A stretch of 64,000 nt of DNA from Butyricimonas paravirosa (GTDB lineage Bacteria; Bacteroidota; Bacteroidia; Bacteroidales; Marinifilaceae). Where the stretch lies: contig NZ_CP043839.1 in NCBI RefSeq assembly GCF_032878955.1, positions 3,038,001 to 3,102,000 of the forward strand, given 5' to 3'. The notes below the pieces were generated by a model that was given only the letters and a program-made list of their open reading frames with translations, did not search any database and was not told the DNA's origin. Of the stretch, positions 43,808 to 53,600 are shown one piece after another (the first letter of the stretch is position 1; every line of letters starts with the position of its first letter). A program made the position numbers and the translations under genes.

Positions 43808-44785
43808 ATGAAATTCAAGTATATTTTTAATTTGCTTTTGCTCGTGACAGTTGTTGCCTGCAACGATGAGGATAAGTTATATCCCCGGAGTGAAGATGCT
43901 TCCAGTATTAGTCGTTTTGAGTTTCCACAAGGAAACAGTACTTGGGATCAGGATTTAGAAGAGATTGCAAATACTTTCGGGACAATTCCGATTTACACGG
44001 CTTTTGATTCTTTGGATTTGAATCAGGCATGGTCCGGAACGTACACGATAAAATATCGTGGGGAACCATTAAGTGATGATTATGCAGCGTTTTATTCGAA
44101 TTTCATGAAAAGTCAGGTATTTGTCTTTTTGAAACCGGAGCTATGTAAAGGGGTGTTACCGAATTATATTTATTTAGTGGACGATCTGCGAATGACCGGA
44201 GGGTTTTCCGGGGGATTTGCTCCTTTAGCTTGTTATTGGGATGGATTGGATTATTGGGGATTTTCTTTTCGGGCAAAGGAAGAGAACCTCGCTTATATTG
44301 AATATCCTAACGGTTTAATTATTAAGCCTTATAAGCCTTACGATTTACCGAAGACATCATGGGAATATAAAGCACGGCGAACTGTTATTTTGCAAAATAT
44401 TCTGGCTAAGATGGTAAATAAAGGGAAGATTGCAATTCCATCGGAATTTCAGTCAGGAGGGGATTTTGATTATTCGCAAAAATATAGTACAACTGTTAGT
44501 GCGGAGAATTATTACATGAAGTTGGGATATCCTGGAAATATGGTTCCTACTGCTTATAATTTTACGAATCCTTCGGGTACGATTGACGCTAAAACCAATT
44601 TTGCGAATTATTTGAAATTAGGTTTACGTTATACTCGGGATTCCGTGTTGATAAAGTATCCACAAGAGAAATATCCGTTAATTATCCGGTATTATGATTC
44701 AACGGTAAAATATATGAAAGATAAATATAGTTGGGATATTACTCAGATGGCAGAGTTACCAGCTATAATTGGAAAGAATGAATAA
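43808..44785 (+). CDS. surface lipoprotein related to the third protein of locus 1, HExxH missing (locus 2)
   Basis: The 325-residue protein has a lipoprotein signal with lipobox VVAC (about Cys18, TVVACNDEDKLYP). The segment FEFPQGNSTWDQDLEEIANTFG resembles the locus 1 lipoprotein and the import-associated metallohydrolase-like family that follows SusD genes. I see no HExxH, so it is probably not an active metallopeptidase. It lies 11 nt after SusD and 13 nt before the thioredoxin-like gene. A binding role at the surface is my inference. Confidence 0.7.
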   Translation: MKFKYIFNLLLLVTVVACNDEDKLYPRSEDASSISRFEFPQGNSTWDQDLEEIANTFGTIPIYTAFDSLDLNQAWSGTYTIKYRGEPLSDDYAAFYSNFMKSQVFVFLKPELCKGVLPNYIYLVDDLRMTGGFSGGFAPLACYWDGLDYWGFSFRAKEENLAYIEYPNGLIIKPYKPYDLPKTSWEYKARRTVILQNILAKMVNKGKIAIPSEFQSGGDFDYSQKYSTTVSAENYYMKLGYPGNMVPTAYNFTNPSGTIDAKTNFANYLKLGLRYTRDSVLIKYPQEKYPLIIRYYDSTVKYMKDKYSWDITQMAELPAIIGKNE

Positions 44786-44798
44786 TAGGTGATAAGTT

Positions 44799-45815
44799 AT
44801 GAGATTATTGATATCAATATTATTTATTTGCGTGACGTTAAGCGTGTCTGCTCAGTTTTCCCTACAGGGAAAACTGAGGACACTACGTCCACTGACGATC
44901 AAGGTAACTGATTTAGTCGGGAAGACGATTGTCGAATACCCAGTGAAAAGCGATAAAGAATTCAAGACTAAACCCGTGAATATCCGGGAAGACTTGTATA
45001 TTTTCCATATCGGTGATTACACGGAACAAATTATTCTCACAAACAACGTGGTGAGTATGAATGGTTTCCTGAATGACCAAAAACCAGAAGAGAGTACATT
45101 GGAATTCGAGGGGATTGATTTACACATGAAGTTGTTAGAGATCATGGGGCAGTGTAAAGAGCAGGTTTTCAAAAAGGAAGTATTTAAGAACTTCGTGGAG
45201 AAAGACGAGAGTCTGGAGCCTGTGATACGTGGGGCTTTGATGTATCTGAACAAGATTTATCTCGGGCACGATTACGAATCCTACAAACGAGTATTGGATT
45301 TGATCCCGGAGGATGGACGAGAGGCTCAAGTGGTGAAATACTTGGTGGATGAAGTTACAAAGCGACAGAGTATTGCTGTCGGAACTCAGGCTTACGATTT
45401 TACCTTTGTGGATGTTGATGGAAACGAGGTAAGTTTGAGTGACTTCCGGGGAAAATTCGTGTTGCTTGATTTTTCGGCATCTTGGTGTGGTGGGTGTCGG
45501 TTGGAGGCAAAAAAGTTAATCCCGATTTATGATAAACTGAAAGGGGATGATTTGGTGTTCATCAGTATATCGTTGGATAACTGGGAGAAAGATTGGCGGC
45601 GAATGGTGAAAGAGGATCAATTGCCTTGGGTTACTTTGTGGGATAGTGAGGGATTCACGAAAGGAAATAAACCCAATAAGGTTCAAACGGCTTACGGTTT
45701 CTACCAGATTCCTTTTCTTGTTTTGATTGATAAGGAGGGTAAAATTGTAGCCCGGGATCTGCGAGGTGAAAAAGTAAAAGAAGCTATCGAGAAAGCGAGA
45801 GAAGGTAAGTTATGA
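44799..45815 (+). CDS. TlpA-like thioredoxin-fold envelope protein
   Basis: The 338-residue protein has a signal peptide (RLLISILFICVTLSVSAQ), an N-terminal DUF4369-like beta domain at about 20-110, a helical linker and a C-terminal TlpA/AhpC-like thioredoxin domain at about 195-335. The redox motif is WCGGC (Cys230 and Cys233). Such proteins reduce or rearrange disulfides in the periplasm. It belongs to the SusCD locus 2 operon. A 108-nt gap with TTTTCAATTGAAAA (45873-45886) separates it from the subtilisin-like gene. Confidence 0.85.
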   Translation: MRLLISILFICVTLSVSAQFSLQGKLRTLRPLTIKVTDLVGKTIVEYPVKSDKEFKTKPVNIREDLYIFHIGDYTEQIILTNNVVSMNGFLNDQKPEESTLEFEGIDLHMKLLEIMGQCKEQVFKKEVFKNFVEKDESLEPVIRGALMYLNKIYLGHDYESYKRVLDLIPEDGREAQVVKYLVDEVTKRQSIAVGTQAYDFTFVDVDGNEVSLSDFRGKFVLLDFSASWCGGCRLEAKKLIPIYDKLKGDDLVFISISLDNWEKDWRRMVKEDQLPWVTLWDSEGFTKGNKPNKVQTAYGFYQIPFLVLIDKEGKIVARDLRGEKVKEAIEKAREGKL

Positions 45816-45923
45816 TTTAGTGATTATAATCATTTTGTAAGTTCATTCTAATTTTCAATTCTGCATTTTCAATTTTCAATTGAAAAAGGGTTTGTATTGT
45901 ATAAAAAATAAAAGACTGTAAAG

Positions 45924-47639
45924 ATGAAAAAGTATGTTATTACTCTGATTGTAAGTGTTTTTGTTGCCATAAGTGGAGCGGTGAATGCACAATTGGTAAA
46001 ACAAAAAACAAAAGTGGAAGAAAAGAATCAGGTGGATAGAGACTGGTACAATTGTTCTTTCGAGAAGGATGGAGTGTACGGAGCTTGTGTGAACGAGGCC
46101 TATGAATTCTTGAAAGGGAAAAAGGTGAAGGCCCGGCCAATTGTAGCTCTTATCGGTACGGGGATAGACACGGAGCATGAGGGATTGAAGGCTAATATCT
46201 GGAAAAATAAGAAAGAAAAAGCGGATGGAAAAGATAATGATAAGAACGGGTATGTGGATGACGTGAATGGTTGGAATTTTATTGGAGGGAAAGACGGTCA
46301 GGTGATGCCTTTCGTGATGCGTGAAGGGGAACGTGAGTTTTTACGTTTCAAGGATAAGTATGGGGATGTGGTTCGTGATGGGGATATTTATTATTCTTTT
46401 GCTACCGGGAAGAAAGAAATATTCACACCTGAGAATGCCGAAGAATTTAATTATTATCGGCAATGTGTTTATAAAGAATCTCGTTTGGCACAGGCTATGA
46501 GTACAAAATGGATGGATCATGTTTCAGCCGATTATACCCGATTATTTGACAAAGAGGTTCGGGCTAAATATCCGAACAAGGAAAAGATTACGGTTGCGGA
46601 TGTGATTGAGGTTTGTGCTCCAAGCAAGGACGATACCTCAATTCGAGGGATGATATTATATGGGATTCAAATTGTTGCTAATACGAGAAGAACGGATGAT
46701 TGGGAATCAATCTACAAAATTTTTGTTGCCGAGAGTCGTTTTACTGATGGACAACAAAAATATGATCGGACTTATGCGAAATATGGGAATGACGGTCGTC
46801 AGGCGATTGTTGGAGACAACTATCTCGATATAAATGATCGGGTATATGGAAATAATGTACTTTTAACGGCGGATGCCGCAATAGGAACCATGATTGCAGG
46901 GGTGATTGTCGGTCAGCGCGGGGTGGAAGGAAGAAATAACCCAATTGCCGATCAAGCGGAGATTATGACCTTGGTTGTGCAAGCTGGTGAGGGTGAACCT
47001 TATTTGAAAGATATGGCATTGGCTATTCGTTATGCCGTGGATCATGGGGCTTCCGTGATTATGCTTCCGCAACAGAATTCTTTATATCCGGAAGAACAGA
47101 AACAATGGATGAGCGAGGCCATTCGTTATGCAGAGGGAAAAGGTGCATTGGTCATTGTTCCGGTACATGAACTTTCTCGGGATTTGAATGAAAATATTTT
47201 CTTCCCCAATCGTTGGATGGATGGCGGCAAGGAGTTCACGAACCTGATGACGGTAGGAATGTCGGGTAAGGATGGAATGCCGTCTGCCAACTCGAATTTC
47301 GGGTCTAAGGAATTGGATATCTTTGCACCGGGAATGAAACTCTTTTCTACTTGTACGGGAGATACTTACCAATTCGGGAATGGAGTCCCGATGGCCGCAG
47401 CGACCGTTGCGGGTGTGGCAGCTTTAATCAAAACTTACTACCCGAAGTTGACGGGAGGACAGATTCGTGATATATTGTTGAAGACCGTTACTTCACGGAA
47501 AGGAATTGAGTTGGAGAAAAACGTGCAGAGAGAAGGAAAGAAATACGTGGATTTATATCTTTTCGATCAATTGTGTCTCTCTGCCGGAATCGTGAATGCC
47601 TTGGAAGCCGTGAAAGTTGCCGATGAATGGAGTAAATAA
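45924..47639 (+). CDS. subtilisin-fold (S8) exported protein lacking the catalytic triad
   Basis: The 571-residue protein has a signal peptide (about 1-22) and the S8 fold over about 70-570. The three catalytic positions are all replaced. The usual Asp in VIDSG reads ALIGTGIDTEH (Gly78). The usual His in HGTHVAG reads AIGTMIAG (Ile320). The usual Ser in GTSMAAP reads GVPMAAA (Pro489). The oxyanion Asn region (AAAGN) reads IVPVHELS. The surrounding structure is well conserved (NGYVDDVNGWNFIGG, IRYAVDHGASVIML, VAGVAALIKTYYP). There is a large insert at about 130-300. The protein is very probably not a protease, and may bind peptides or act as a chaperone or inhibitor. Confidence 0.85.
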   Translation: MKKYVITLIVSVFVAISGAVNAQLVKQKTKVEEKNQVDRDWYNCSFEKDGVYGACVNEAYEFLKGKKVKARPIVALIGTGIDTEHEGLKANIWKNKKEKADGKDNDKNGYVDDVNGWNFIGGKDGQVMPFVMREGEREFLRFKDKYGDVVRDGDIYYSFATGKKEIFTPENAEEFNYYRQCVYKESRLAQAMSTKWMDHVSADYTRLFDKEVRAKYPNKEKITVADVIEVCAPSKDDTSIRGMILYGIQIVANTRRTDDWESIYKIFVAESRFTDGQQKYDRTYAKYGNDGRQAIVGDNYLDINDRVYGNNVLLTADAAIGTMIAGVIVGQRGVEGRNNPIADQAEIMTLVVQAGEGEPYLKDMALAIRYAVDHGASVIMLPQQNSLYPEEQKQWMSEAIRYAEGKGALVIVPVHELSRDLNENIFFPNRWMDGGKEFTNLMTVGMSGKDGMPSANSNFGSKELDIFAPGMKLFSTCTGDTYQFGNGVPMAAATVAGVAALIKTYYPKLTGGQIRDILLKTVTSRKGIELEKNVQREGKKYVDLYLFDQLCLSAGIVNALEAVKVADEWSK

Positions 47640-47670
47640 TTGGAATATAATGAGAGTAAAGGGTAAAATT

Positions 47671-48798
47671 ATGAAATATCCGATTCTTATTTTGTGCTTC
47701 CTTTGTATCTGGGTTTCTTCGGTGGTAGCTCAACGTTATAAATCGGAATTCCCCTACCGGTTAGTTGGGGGAAAGATGGTTGTGGATATGAACGTGAATG
47801 GAATGTTACGGTCATTTATTTTCGACACGGGAGCATCCCGGACAACTTTGACCGGGGAGTTTTGCCGGGAACTGGGATTGACAGTGACGGATTCTTTGTC
47901 CGTAACAGATGCGAATGGGAAAAAGTCTTTCTATCCTTTGGTGTTAGTTCAAAGTATCAAAACTCCTGATAATGTATTCGAATTTAGAGAGACCTCTGCC
48001 ATGACGATTGCGGAACCCTCTCCTTTTGCGTGCTTTCAAGTTGATGGACTGATAGGTAGTGATCTACTTGCTAAACTTATACTGGAGATTGACGGGAAGA
48101 AAAAGATGATCACGCTTCAAACAGCGGAAAAGGAATCAATTACATCTTTTCGGACGATGCGTCCTTTTGTGACGGCAGGGATGCCGATAATCTCCCTTGT
48201 CGTGAATGGTGGGTATAACCTAACTTGTTTGTTTGACACGGGGTGCCCTAAGTTCTTCTCCTTGAAAAAGACAGATTTCAACTCTCTACAAGCTAATGCC
48301 GTCGTCGAACTTGTTGCTGAAGGATACACGACAGGAGCCATTAGCGTGGGGGGACAAGCGGCATCAGATACTGTTCATCGAGTGAAATTTCCCTTGCTGT
48401 CCGTAGGAGTGGCTAAGTTTCGGGAGGTGATTGCGGAGACAAGTACTCCTCCTTATACTTTGTTGGGGATGGAATTATTGAATTACGGGAAAGTGATTAT
48501 AGATTATCCCCGGGGGCGTTTCTATTTTGATGCGTACGAGACGGAGAGCAAATATTTGAATAAAAGTCATGATGTGGGTTTTCTGGTAAAGGATGGAGAT
48601 CTCGTGGTGGGAGCTGTTTGGGGAGAAATACAACGAGAGATAGAGATGGGGGATAAGGTAATTAAAATTAACGGGAAACCAGTGGGTAAATATGATTTTT
48701 GCGAGAGTATTATTAACGGGATTCCGGAATTGAAAGCAAAAAAGAAAACAAAGGTGACGGTGCTTACTCGTCAAGGAGAGAAAGTAATTGTTTATTAA
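47671..48798 (+). CDS. exported two-lobed aspartic protease with PDZ-like C-terminus
   Basis: The protein of about 375 residues has a signal peptide (KYPILILCFLCIWVSSVVAQ), a first retropepsin-like lobe with FDTGASRTT (Asp52) and a second lobe with FDTGCPKFF (Asp189). A PDZ-like segment covers about 288-375 (VGFLVKDGDLVVGAVWGEI, then GDKVIKINGKPVGKYDF). Both catalytic DTG motifs are kept, so a peptidase of the A2/A28-like type is likely. An upstream in-frame ATG at 47650 is an alternative start. It lies between the pseudo-subtilisin gene and the degenerate aspartic-like/thioredoxin fusion. Confidence 0.85.
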   Translation: MKYPILILCFLCIWVSSVVAQRYKSEFPYRLVGGKMVVDMNVNGMLRSFIFDTGASRTTLTGEFCRELGLTVTDSLSVTDANGKKSFYPLVLVQSIKTPDNVFEFRETSAMTIAEPSPFACFQVDGLIGSDLLAKLILEIDGKKKMITLQTAEKESITSFRTMRPFVTAGMPIISLVVNGGYNLTCLFDTGCPKFFSLKKTDFNSLQANAVVELVAEGYTTGAISVGGQAASDTVHRVKFPLLSVGVAKFREVIAETSTPPYTLLGMELLNYGKVIIDYPRGRFYFDAYETESKYLNKSHDVGFLVKDGDLVVGAVWGEIQREIEMGDKVIKINGKPVGKYDFCESIINGIPELKAKKKTKVTVLTRQGEKVIVY

Positions 48799-48818
48799 TT
48801 GAGAAAATAAATTAGAGT

Positions 48819-50087
48819 ATGAAAAATATATTGTGGGTTTGTTGTTTCATGATATTATTGCCTTTGGTATCACGGGCACAGATGAAAAATACCGTATCCG
48901 AGGTAAGAGAGTATAAAGAAGTTGATGGTAAGATTATCATTACTTGTTTGGTAAATAGCGTGGAGGCTGATTTCGTGTTGGATTTGGCCGGGCAGACGGC
49001 TATTTTGCCTGAATACGTGGAAAAATTTAATATAGATACGACCGAGAAGGCGAAAATCCCGTATGATTGTTTCCAATACAAGAATATCCCGACCTTTCGT
49101 TCAGTTTCTTTGAATTCAATTTCTTTTGGGAATAACGCTTTTGCTAACGGGCTTGGTGCTTTTGTTTTAAAGGACGAACCTTATTTGCGGGAACTGGGTG
49201 TTGCCGGGATTGTGGGAGGAGCAATTTTCCAGCGGGTGGTTCTGACGATTGATTCCCAGCGTAAGAAATTGACCATGTCCCAACCTTATCGTCCCTCTTA
49301 TATGAAATTAACAAACCGGGCGAATGCACAATTGCTTCAAGGGGTTGGCATGGAATGTCCGATAACTATTGATGGAGTCACCTTTTCCTGTATGTTGGAT
49401 ACTTGGAATAAAGGGCTTGTGGAATTGAATGCGACGGATTTTGCCCGGTTGACAGGGACTGCAGGAAAGAATGTACAGGTTTATGCCGGTTACGGTAAAA
49501 CTTTGGTCATGGTTCCGGCTAAGGTTGTAGGACAATGTGATTTCGTACGGATGGCTTTTAAAGATGTTTCGATTGCTGAAAATAAATCGTTAATTCGTTC
49601 TGTGATTGGTACCGAAATATTAAAGCATGGTTTACTTTCTGTGGATTTTTTGCGTCAGACTATTTATTTCCAGCCATTTGATGAGGTTACGGTAAAAGAT
49701 GATGTCATCGAGAATCATGTTACCGTGGAAAGTGGCAAGGTGAACGAGATTACCGGGGTTTATTTCCGTGAGAATATTCACGATTACCTGAAAGAGACTG
49801 ATTTCACGTTTAAAGGAGATAAGCCTGTTGTGATTGATTTTTGGGCATCTTGGTGTGGCCCTTGTATGAAAATGATGCCATTTATGGAGCAGCTGGCCGC
49901 TAAGTACAAGGATAAGGTGATTTTCTTGAAAGTGAATGCAGATAAAGAAAAGGAATTGTGTAATAAGTTTGGTATAAATGCACTGCCCACGTTTATGTTT
50001 TTACCGATGGGAGGAAAGCCTATACAAGAGATTGGGGCGGAACCGGGAAAAGTGGAGAAGATCATCATGGAGCAATTACTGAAATAG
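48819..50087 (+). CDS. degenerate aspartic-protease-like protein fused to thioredoxin
   Basis: The 422-residue protein has a signal peptide (about 1-21), two aspartic-protease-like lobes and a C-terminal thioredoxin domain. In the first lobe the DTG motif reads DLA (Asp55, FVLDLAGQTA). In the second it reads DTW (Asp194, CMLDTWNKG). Peptidase activity is therefore doubtful. The thioredoxin part (about 325-422) has an intact WCGPC (Cys346 and Cys349) and cis-Pro (ALPTFMF). I do not know this architecture from described proteins. It follows the active-looking aspartic protease by 20 nt and ends the operon. Confidence 0.85.
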   Translation: MKNILWVCCFMILLPLVSRAQMKNTVSEVREYKEVDGKIIITCLVNSVEADFVLDLAGQTAILPEYVEKFNIDTTEKAKIPYDCFQYKNIPTFRSVSLNSISFGNNAFANGLGAFVLKDEPYLRELGVAGIVGGAIFQRVVLTIDSQRKKLTMSQPYRPSYMKLTNRANAQLLQGVGMECPITIDGVTFSCMLDTWNKGLVELNATDFARLTGTAGKNVQVYAGYGKTLVMVPAKVVGQCDFVRMAFKDVSIAENKSLIRSVIGTEILKHGLLSVDFLRQTIYFQPFDEVTVKDDVIENHVTVESGKVNEITGVYFRENIHDYLKETDFTFKGDKPVVIDFWASWCGPCMKMMPFMEQLAAKYKDKVIFLKVNADKEKELCNKFGINALPTFMFLPMGGKPIQEIGAEPGKVEKIIMEQLLK

Positions 50088-50110
50088 TTTTCAATAAGGA
50101 TTATTGATTC

Positions 50111-50147
50111 GGGGGGATTGTCAAAACTGATAATCTCCCTTATTTTT
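50111..50147 (+). terminator. terminator of the locus 2 operon
   Basis: GGGGATT near 50113 pairs, with one G-U, with AATCTCC at 50132-50138, followed by a TATTTTT run. It starts about 23 nt after the last stop codon of the operon. Confidence 0.6.
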
Positions 50148-50293
50148 ATAAGGGTATGATTTTCCATCTTTATAGAGATAATTAGGATTAGTCTGTTATT
50201 AAACTTGGAGATATTAGGTGAATTTCAACTTTCCCGTTTTAGGATTAACTTTACATTCTTTATCAGTCTATAAACTTTATCCACTAGATAGGG

Positions 50294-50325
50294 TTTTGTT
50301 TGTTGGAAAGAATGTTTTATATTTG
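50294..50325 (+). promoter_or_regulatory. intact promoter in front of the sigma remnant
   Basis: TTTTG at 50294-50298 and TATATTTG at 50318-50325 are exactly 19 nt apart, the same geometry as the intact sigma-gene promoter at 25019-25050. Confidence 0.7.
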
Positions 50326-50332
50326 CCCGTGA

Positions 50333-50587
50333 TCATTTGGACGAAAGGGTTTTAATTTGGTACGGGAAGATATTTATCAAGAGTTGTATTTAGCTATTAC
50401 GGAATTACCTGAAGATTGCAGGGAGATATTTTGGTTATACCTTCAAGGTAGGAATAACAAGGAAATTGCAGAAATTCTTTCTCTTCCGGAAAAAGACGTG
50501 CGAGCTTGTAAAAGGGAGGCTATTTATCGATTAAAAAGCCGCTTGGGTGGTTTATTTTTCTGGTTGCAGATCATGAGAATCGTGTGA
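50333..50587 (+). pseudogene. ECF sigma factor remnant, region 4 only
   Basis: From about 50357 (a TTG start) the frame encodes about 76 residues that match the C-terminal half of the intact sigma factor at 25075: VREDIYQELYLAITELPED against MREEVYRELYLSVRELPDR, then the helix-turn-helix EIAEILSLPEKDVRACKREAI. The N-terminal region 2 (about 100 residues) is absent. Before the TTG, another frame reads DHLDER, matching NHDDER of the intact protein, so homology starts just after the promoter and is broken by a one-base frameshift. A deletion has fused the promoter to the second half. A short region 4 protein could still be made. Confidence 0.75.
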
Positions 50588-50591
50588 GATG

Positions 50592-50625
50592 AATGAAGTC
50601 GTACTTTCATCGGTACGACTTCATT
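50592..50625. terminator. bidirectional terminator between sigma remnant and beta-galactosidase gene
   Basis: AATGAAGTCGTAC and its inverse GTACGACTTCATT form a perfect 13-bp stem around an 8-nt loop. Both flanks are AT-rich, and both neighbouring genes end here. Confidence 0.8.
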
Positions 50626-50631
50626 TATTTT

Positions 50632-53600
50632 CTAGGGTAAGTACTGATAACTTAGCTTCTCGCTGATTTCCATGTTATTTTTGATCGGTAGAATGGTGAA
50701 ATTCCAGTGGTAATCCTTGTTTGTCGGGAGCTTGTATTTGGGGTAAGGTTGAGATCCCCAGGCATCGTCCCCGGCAACACCCATCATGCGGTGATCTAGG
50801 CATACTTCCACGAAATTGCGGGGGAAGATGTCGTTGATATGCGTTTGTTTAGGTTTCCGGTTTTTCGCCATGAGCGGGTCATGGGATTCATCTTTCGTGA
50901 AGTTTTGCCATTGGTACGGGCGATTGGATTCTTCCCCGTCGAAGTCTTCAATTCGGTTACGTGAAACGTTAAACTCCATGAAGTTCGAGTCGGCAATGAA
51001 CAGGAGGCCTTTCCCGGTTTTATCCGTGAGTGCCAGCCAGCGGGTTTCCGTCTTGTGGCCGTTTTCTTGTGGCCGTACGTATGGAACGTATTGTTGCTCG
51101 GCCGTACTTTTGTAATGGCCGATAAGCGTTCCGTTATTCCGGTCACAATAGTTTTCCTCGGGGCCTCGTCCGAGATATTCCAGTTGATTCATGTCCGTGG
51201 GGATTCTGAAACGTACTCCGATTCGGGGAAGTTCAGGTACATCCGGTTGTGTTTCCAGATGGCAGGCCACGTGGATCATGCCTGACGGGTATAGCGTGTA
51301 AGACACGTGGTACTTGCTGTTGGTTTCTTGAAGCCTGTACGTGATGGTTAGGTTCGTGTTTGTTGCGGAAGTAGAGGTTCTGATCCCGGCAATCTTGAAA
51401 TTCTTGCTTGCTTGTTTCCAGCCTTGCTGACGATTCGGCATTCCATTGCCATAATCGTTGTCCGTGGGGCCCCGCCAGAAGTTAGGTTGGAACCCGAAAT
51501 CTTCGGCAATATATTGAATGCCATTGGCGCGGTAGGAAGTCACGTATCCTTTCTGTTTGTTAAACACGAAGTCGATATTCGTGCCGGATATATGGATTTC
51601 TGGTCCGTTCTCTTCCATGGTTAGTGTTTTTTCAGGGGTGGGGCGGAACACGGGTGCCGGGGTGTAATCCGGTAATCTGAATTGTTCTGAGGCCACGATG
51701 TAGCCGGCAGGAACGGCGGACGTTGCTTGTTTGGATTTCACGTAAAGGTTCAGGAAATACTCCGTTCCGGGTTTATTCTTCACGTTCCTGAGTGGAATCG
51801 TGAGCTGTTTGTTTGCCCCGGGGGCGAGATGTTGCGTGGGCAGGGTTCCGGACTGTACGGTTTCCGTGTTTGCCTGTATTGTGTACTCGATCGTGTATTG
51901 ATTCAAGTTCGTGAAATCGTATCGATTTTCTACCCGGATGATTCCTTTTCTCAGATCAACGGGTTGGAACCACACGTACTGGTAGGCCTTTTTCACTTCG
52001 GTTAAACCGGGGTGCGGTTCTCGATCAGGGCCGACCACTCCGTTACACAAAAAGTTTCCGTCAGACGGGGAGTTTTCCCCGAAATCTCCGCCGTATGCCC
52101 AGAACGGGGTTCCTTCTTCATCTTGCACGAGGATTCCTTGGTCAATCCAATCCCAGATGAACCCGCCTTGTAGATTGGGATAACGGTAGATCACATCCCA
52201 GAGGTCCATGAGGTTTCCGGTGCTGTTTCCCATGGCATGGGCATATTCCGACATGATATAAGGGCGATCCGTTTGCGTGTTGCCCCATTTCTCCAGCGTG
52301 GTTGCGCCCGGGTATTGCGGGCAGTAGATGTCCGTGTTCCATTCGAGAAGGGCTCTCTCGTACTGTACGGGACGTGTCGTGTCCTTGGATTTTAGCCAGT
52401 TGTAAGTCATGTAGAAGTTATACCCGTTCCCGGCTTCATTCCCTAGAGACCAGAACGTGACACAGGGATAATTCTTCCCGGTTTCGTACATGTTTATGGT
52501 CCGATCTATATGGGCGTTCAGCCAGTTCGGGTTATTTCCTAGTGTTCTTCCTTTGCGAAGATCGTAGCCCATGCCGTGGGATTCTATATTCGCTTCGTTA
52601 CAAACGTAGAATCCGAATTCATCACAAAGCTCGTAAAAGCGTCTTTGCTGGGGGTAATGGCAGCATCGTACGGCATTAATATTGTGGCGTTTCATGTTCT
52701 CGAAATCCTTGCGCATATCCGCCTTGCTGAGAACGTGACCCGTGTGCTCGTTGTGTTCATGATAATTCACGCCTTTAATCAGTACGGCACGACCGTTTAC
52801 TAGGAATTGGTTCCCCCGGATTTCCAGTTTTCGGAAACCGACCCGGAAAGGAATGATTTCCGGTTTTTTCCCCGGTTGTTCGATCCGGATAAACAGCTGG
52901 TACAGGTTTGGGGTTTCGGCCGTCCATGGGGCGACTTGGGCTATCTTCGTGTCGAAATGGACTGTTGCGATGGAATCTATTTTAATGGTTTGTGTCCCTT
53001 CTGCCACTCGTGTTCCCGAGGTGCTTTCCAGTTGGTAGGAGACGGTGACTTGGCCCGTTTGCCGGGGATTGGCGTTTTCTAGGAATAAATCCAGCCCGAA
53101 AAGTCCGTTTTTGTATGTGCTGTCCAGATCTTGTTGGATCGAGAAATCTCGAAGATGTACGGGGGATTGTGCGAACAAGTAAACGTCCCGTTCGATCCCG
53201 CTGATTCTCCAAAAGTCCTGACATTCCAGGTAGCTTCCCGTCGACCATCTGTATACTTCAAGGGCGATAAGGTTACGCCCCGGTTTCAAGTAGCGGGTAA
53301 TGTTATATTCCACGGCTGTCTTGGAATCCTCGCTATACCCGACTTTTGTGCCGTTCACGTACAGGTAGCATCCCGATTTTACCGCACCGATATGTAGGAA
53401 TATCTCTTTCCCGTTCCATTGTTCGGGTATCTCGATGTATTTCCGGTAAGATCCCACTGGATTTTCCTCCGGCAAAAGAGGTGGTTGTGGGTTACGAGGA
53501 CAGAATTCGTAAGGGTGATTCGTGTAAAGTGCAGTTCCGTAACCGTTTACTTCCCAGTTTGCCGGGACGTCAATTTCTCCCCATGCAGAATCGTCGAAAT

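Noticed and set aside
45816..45923. Separate promoter or terminator between the TlpA-like and pseudo-subtilisin genes
   Set aside because: There is a TTTTCAATTGAAAA palindrome but no TAnnTTTG element or U-run, so I kept the genes in one operon.
50277..50286. DnaA-box-like TTATCCACT
   Set aside because: One mismatch to TTATnCACA, single copy, and next to a clear sigma-type promoter.
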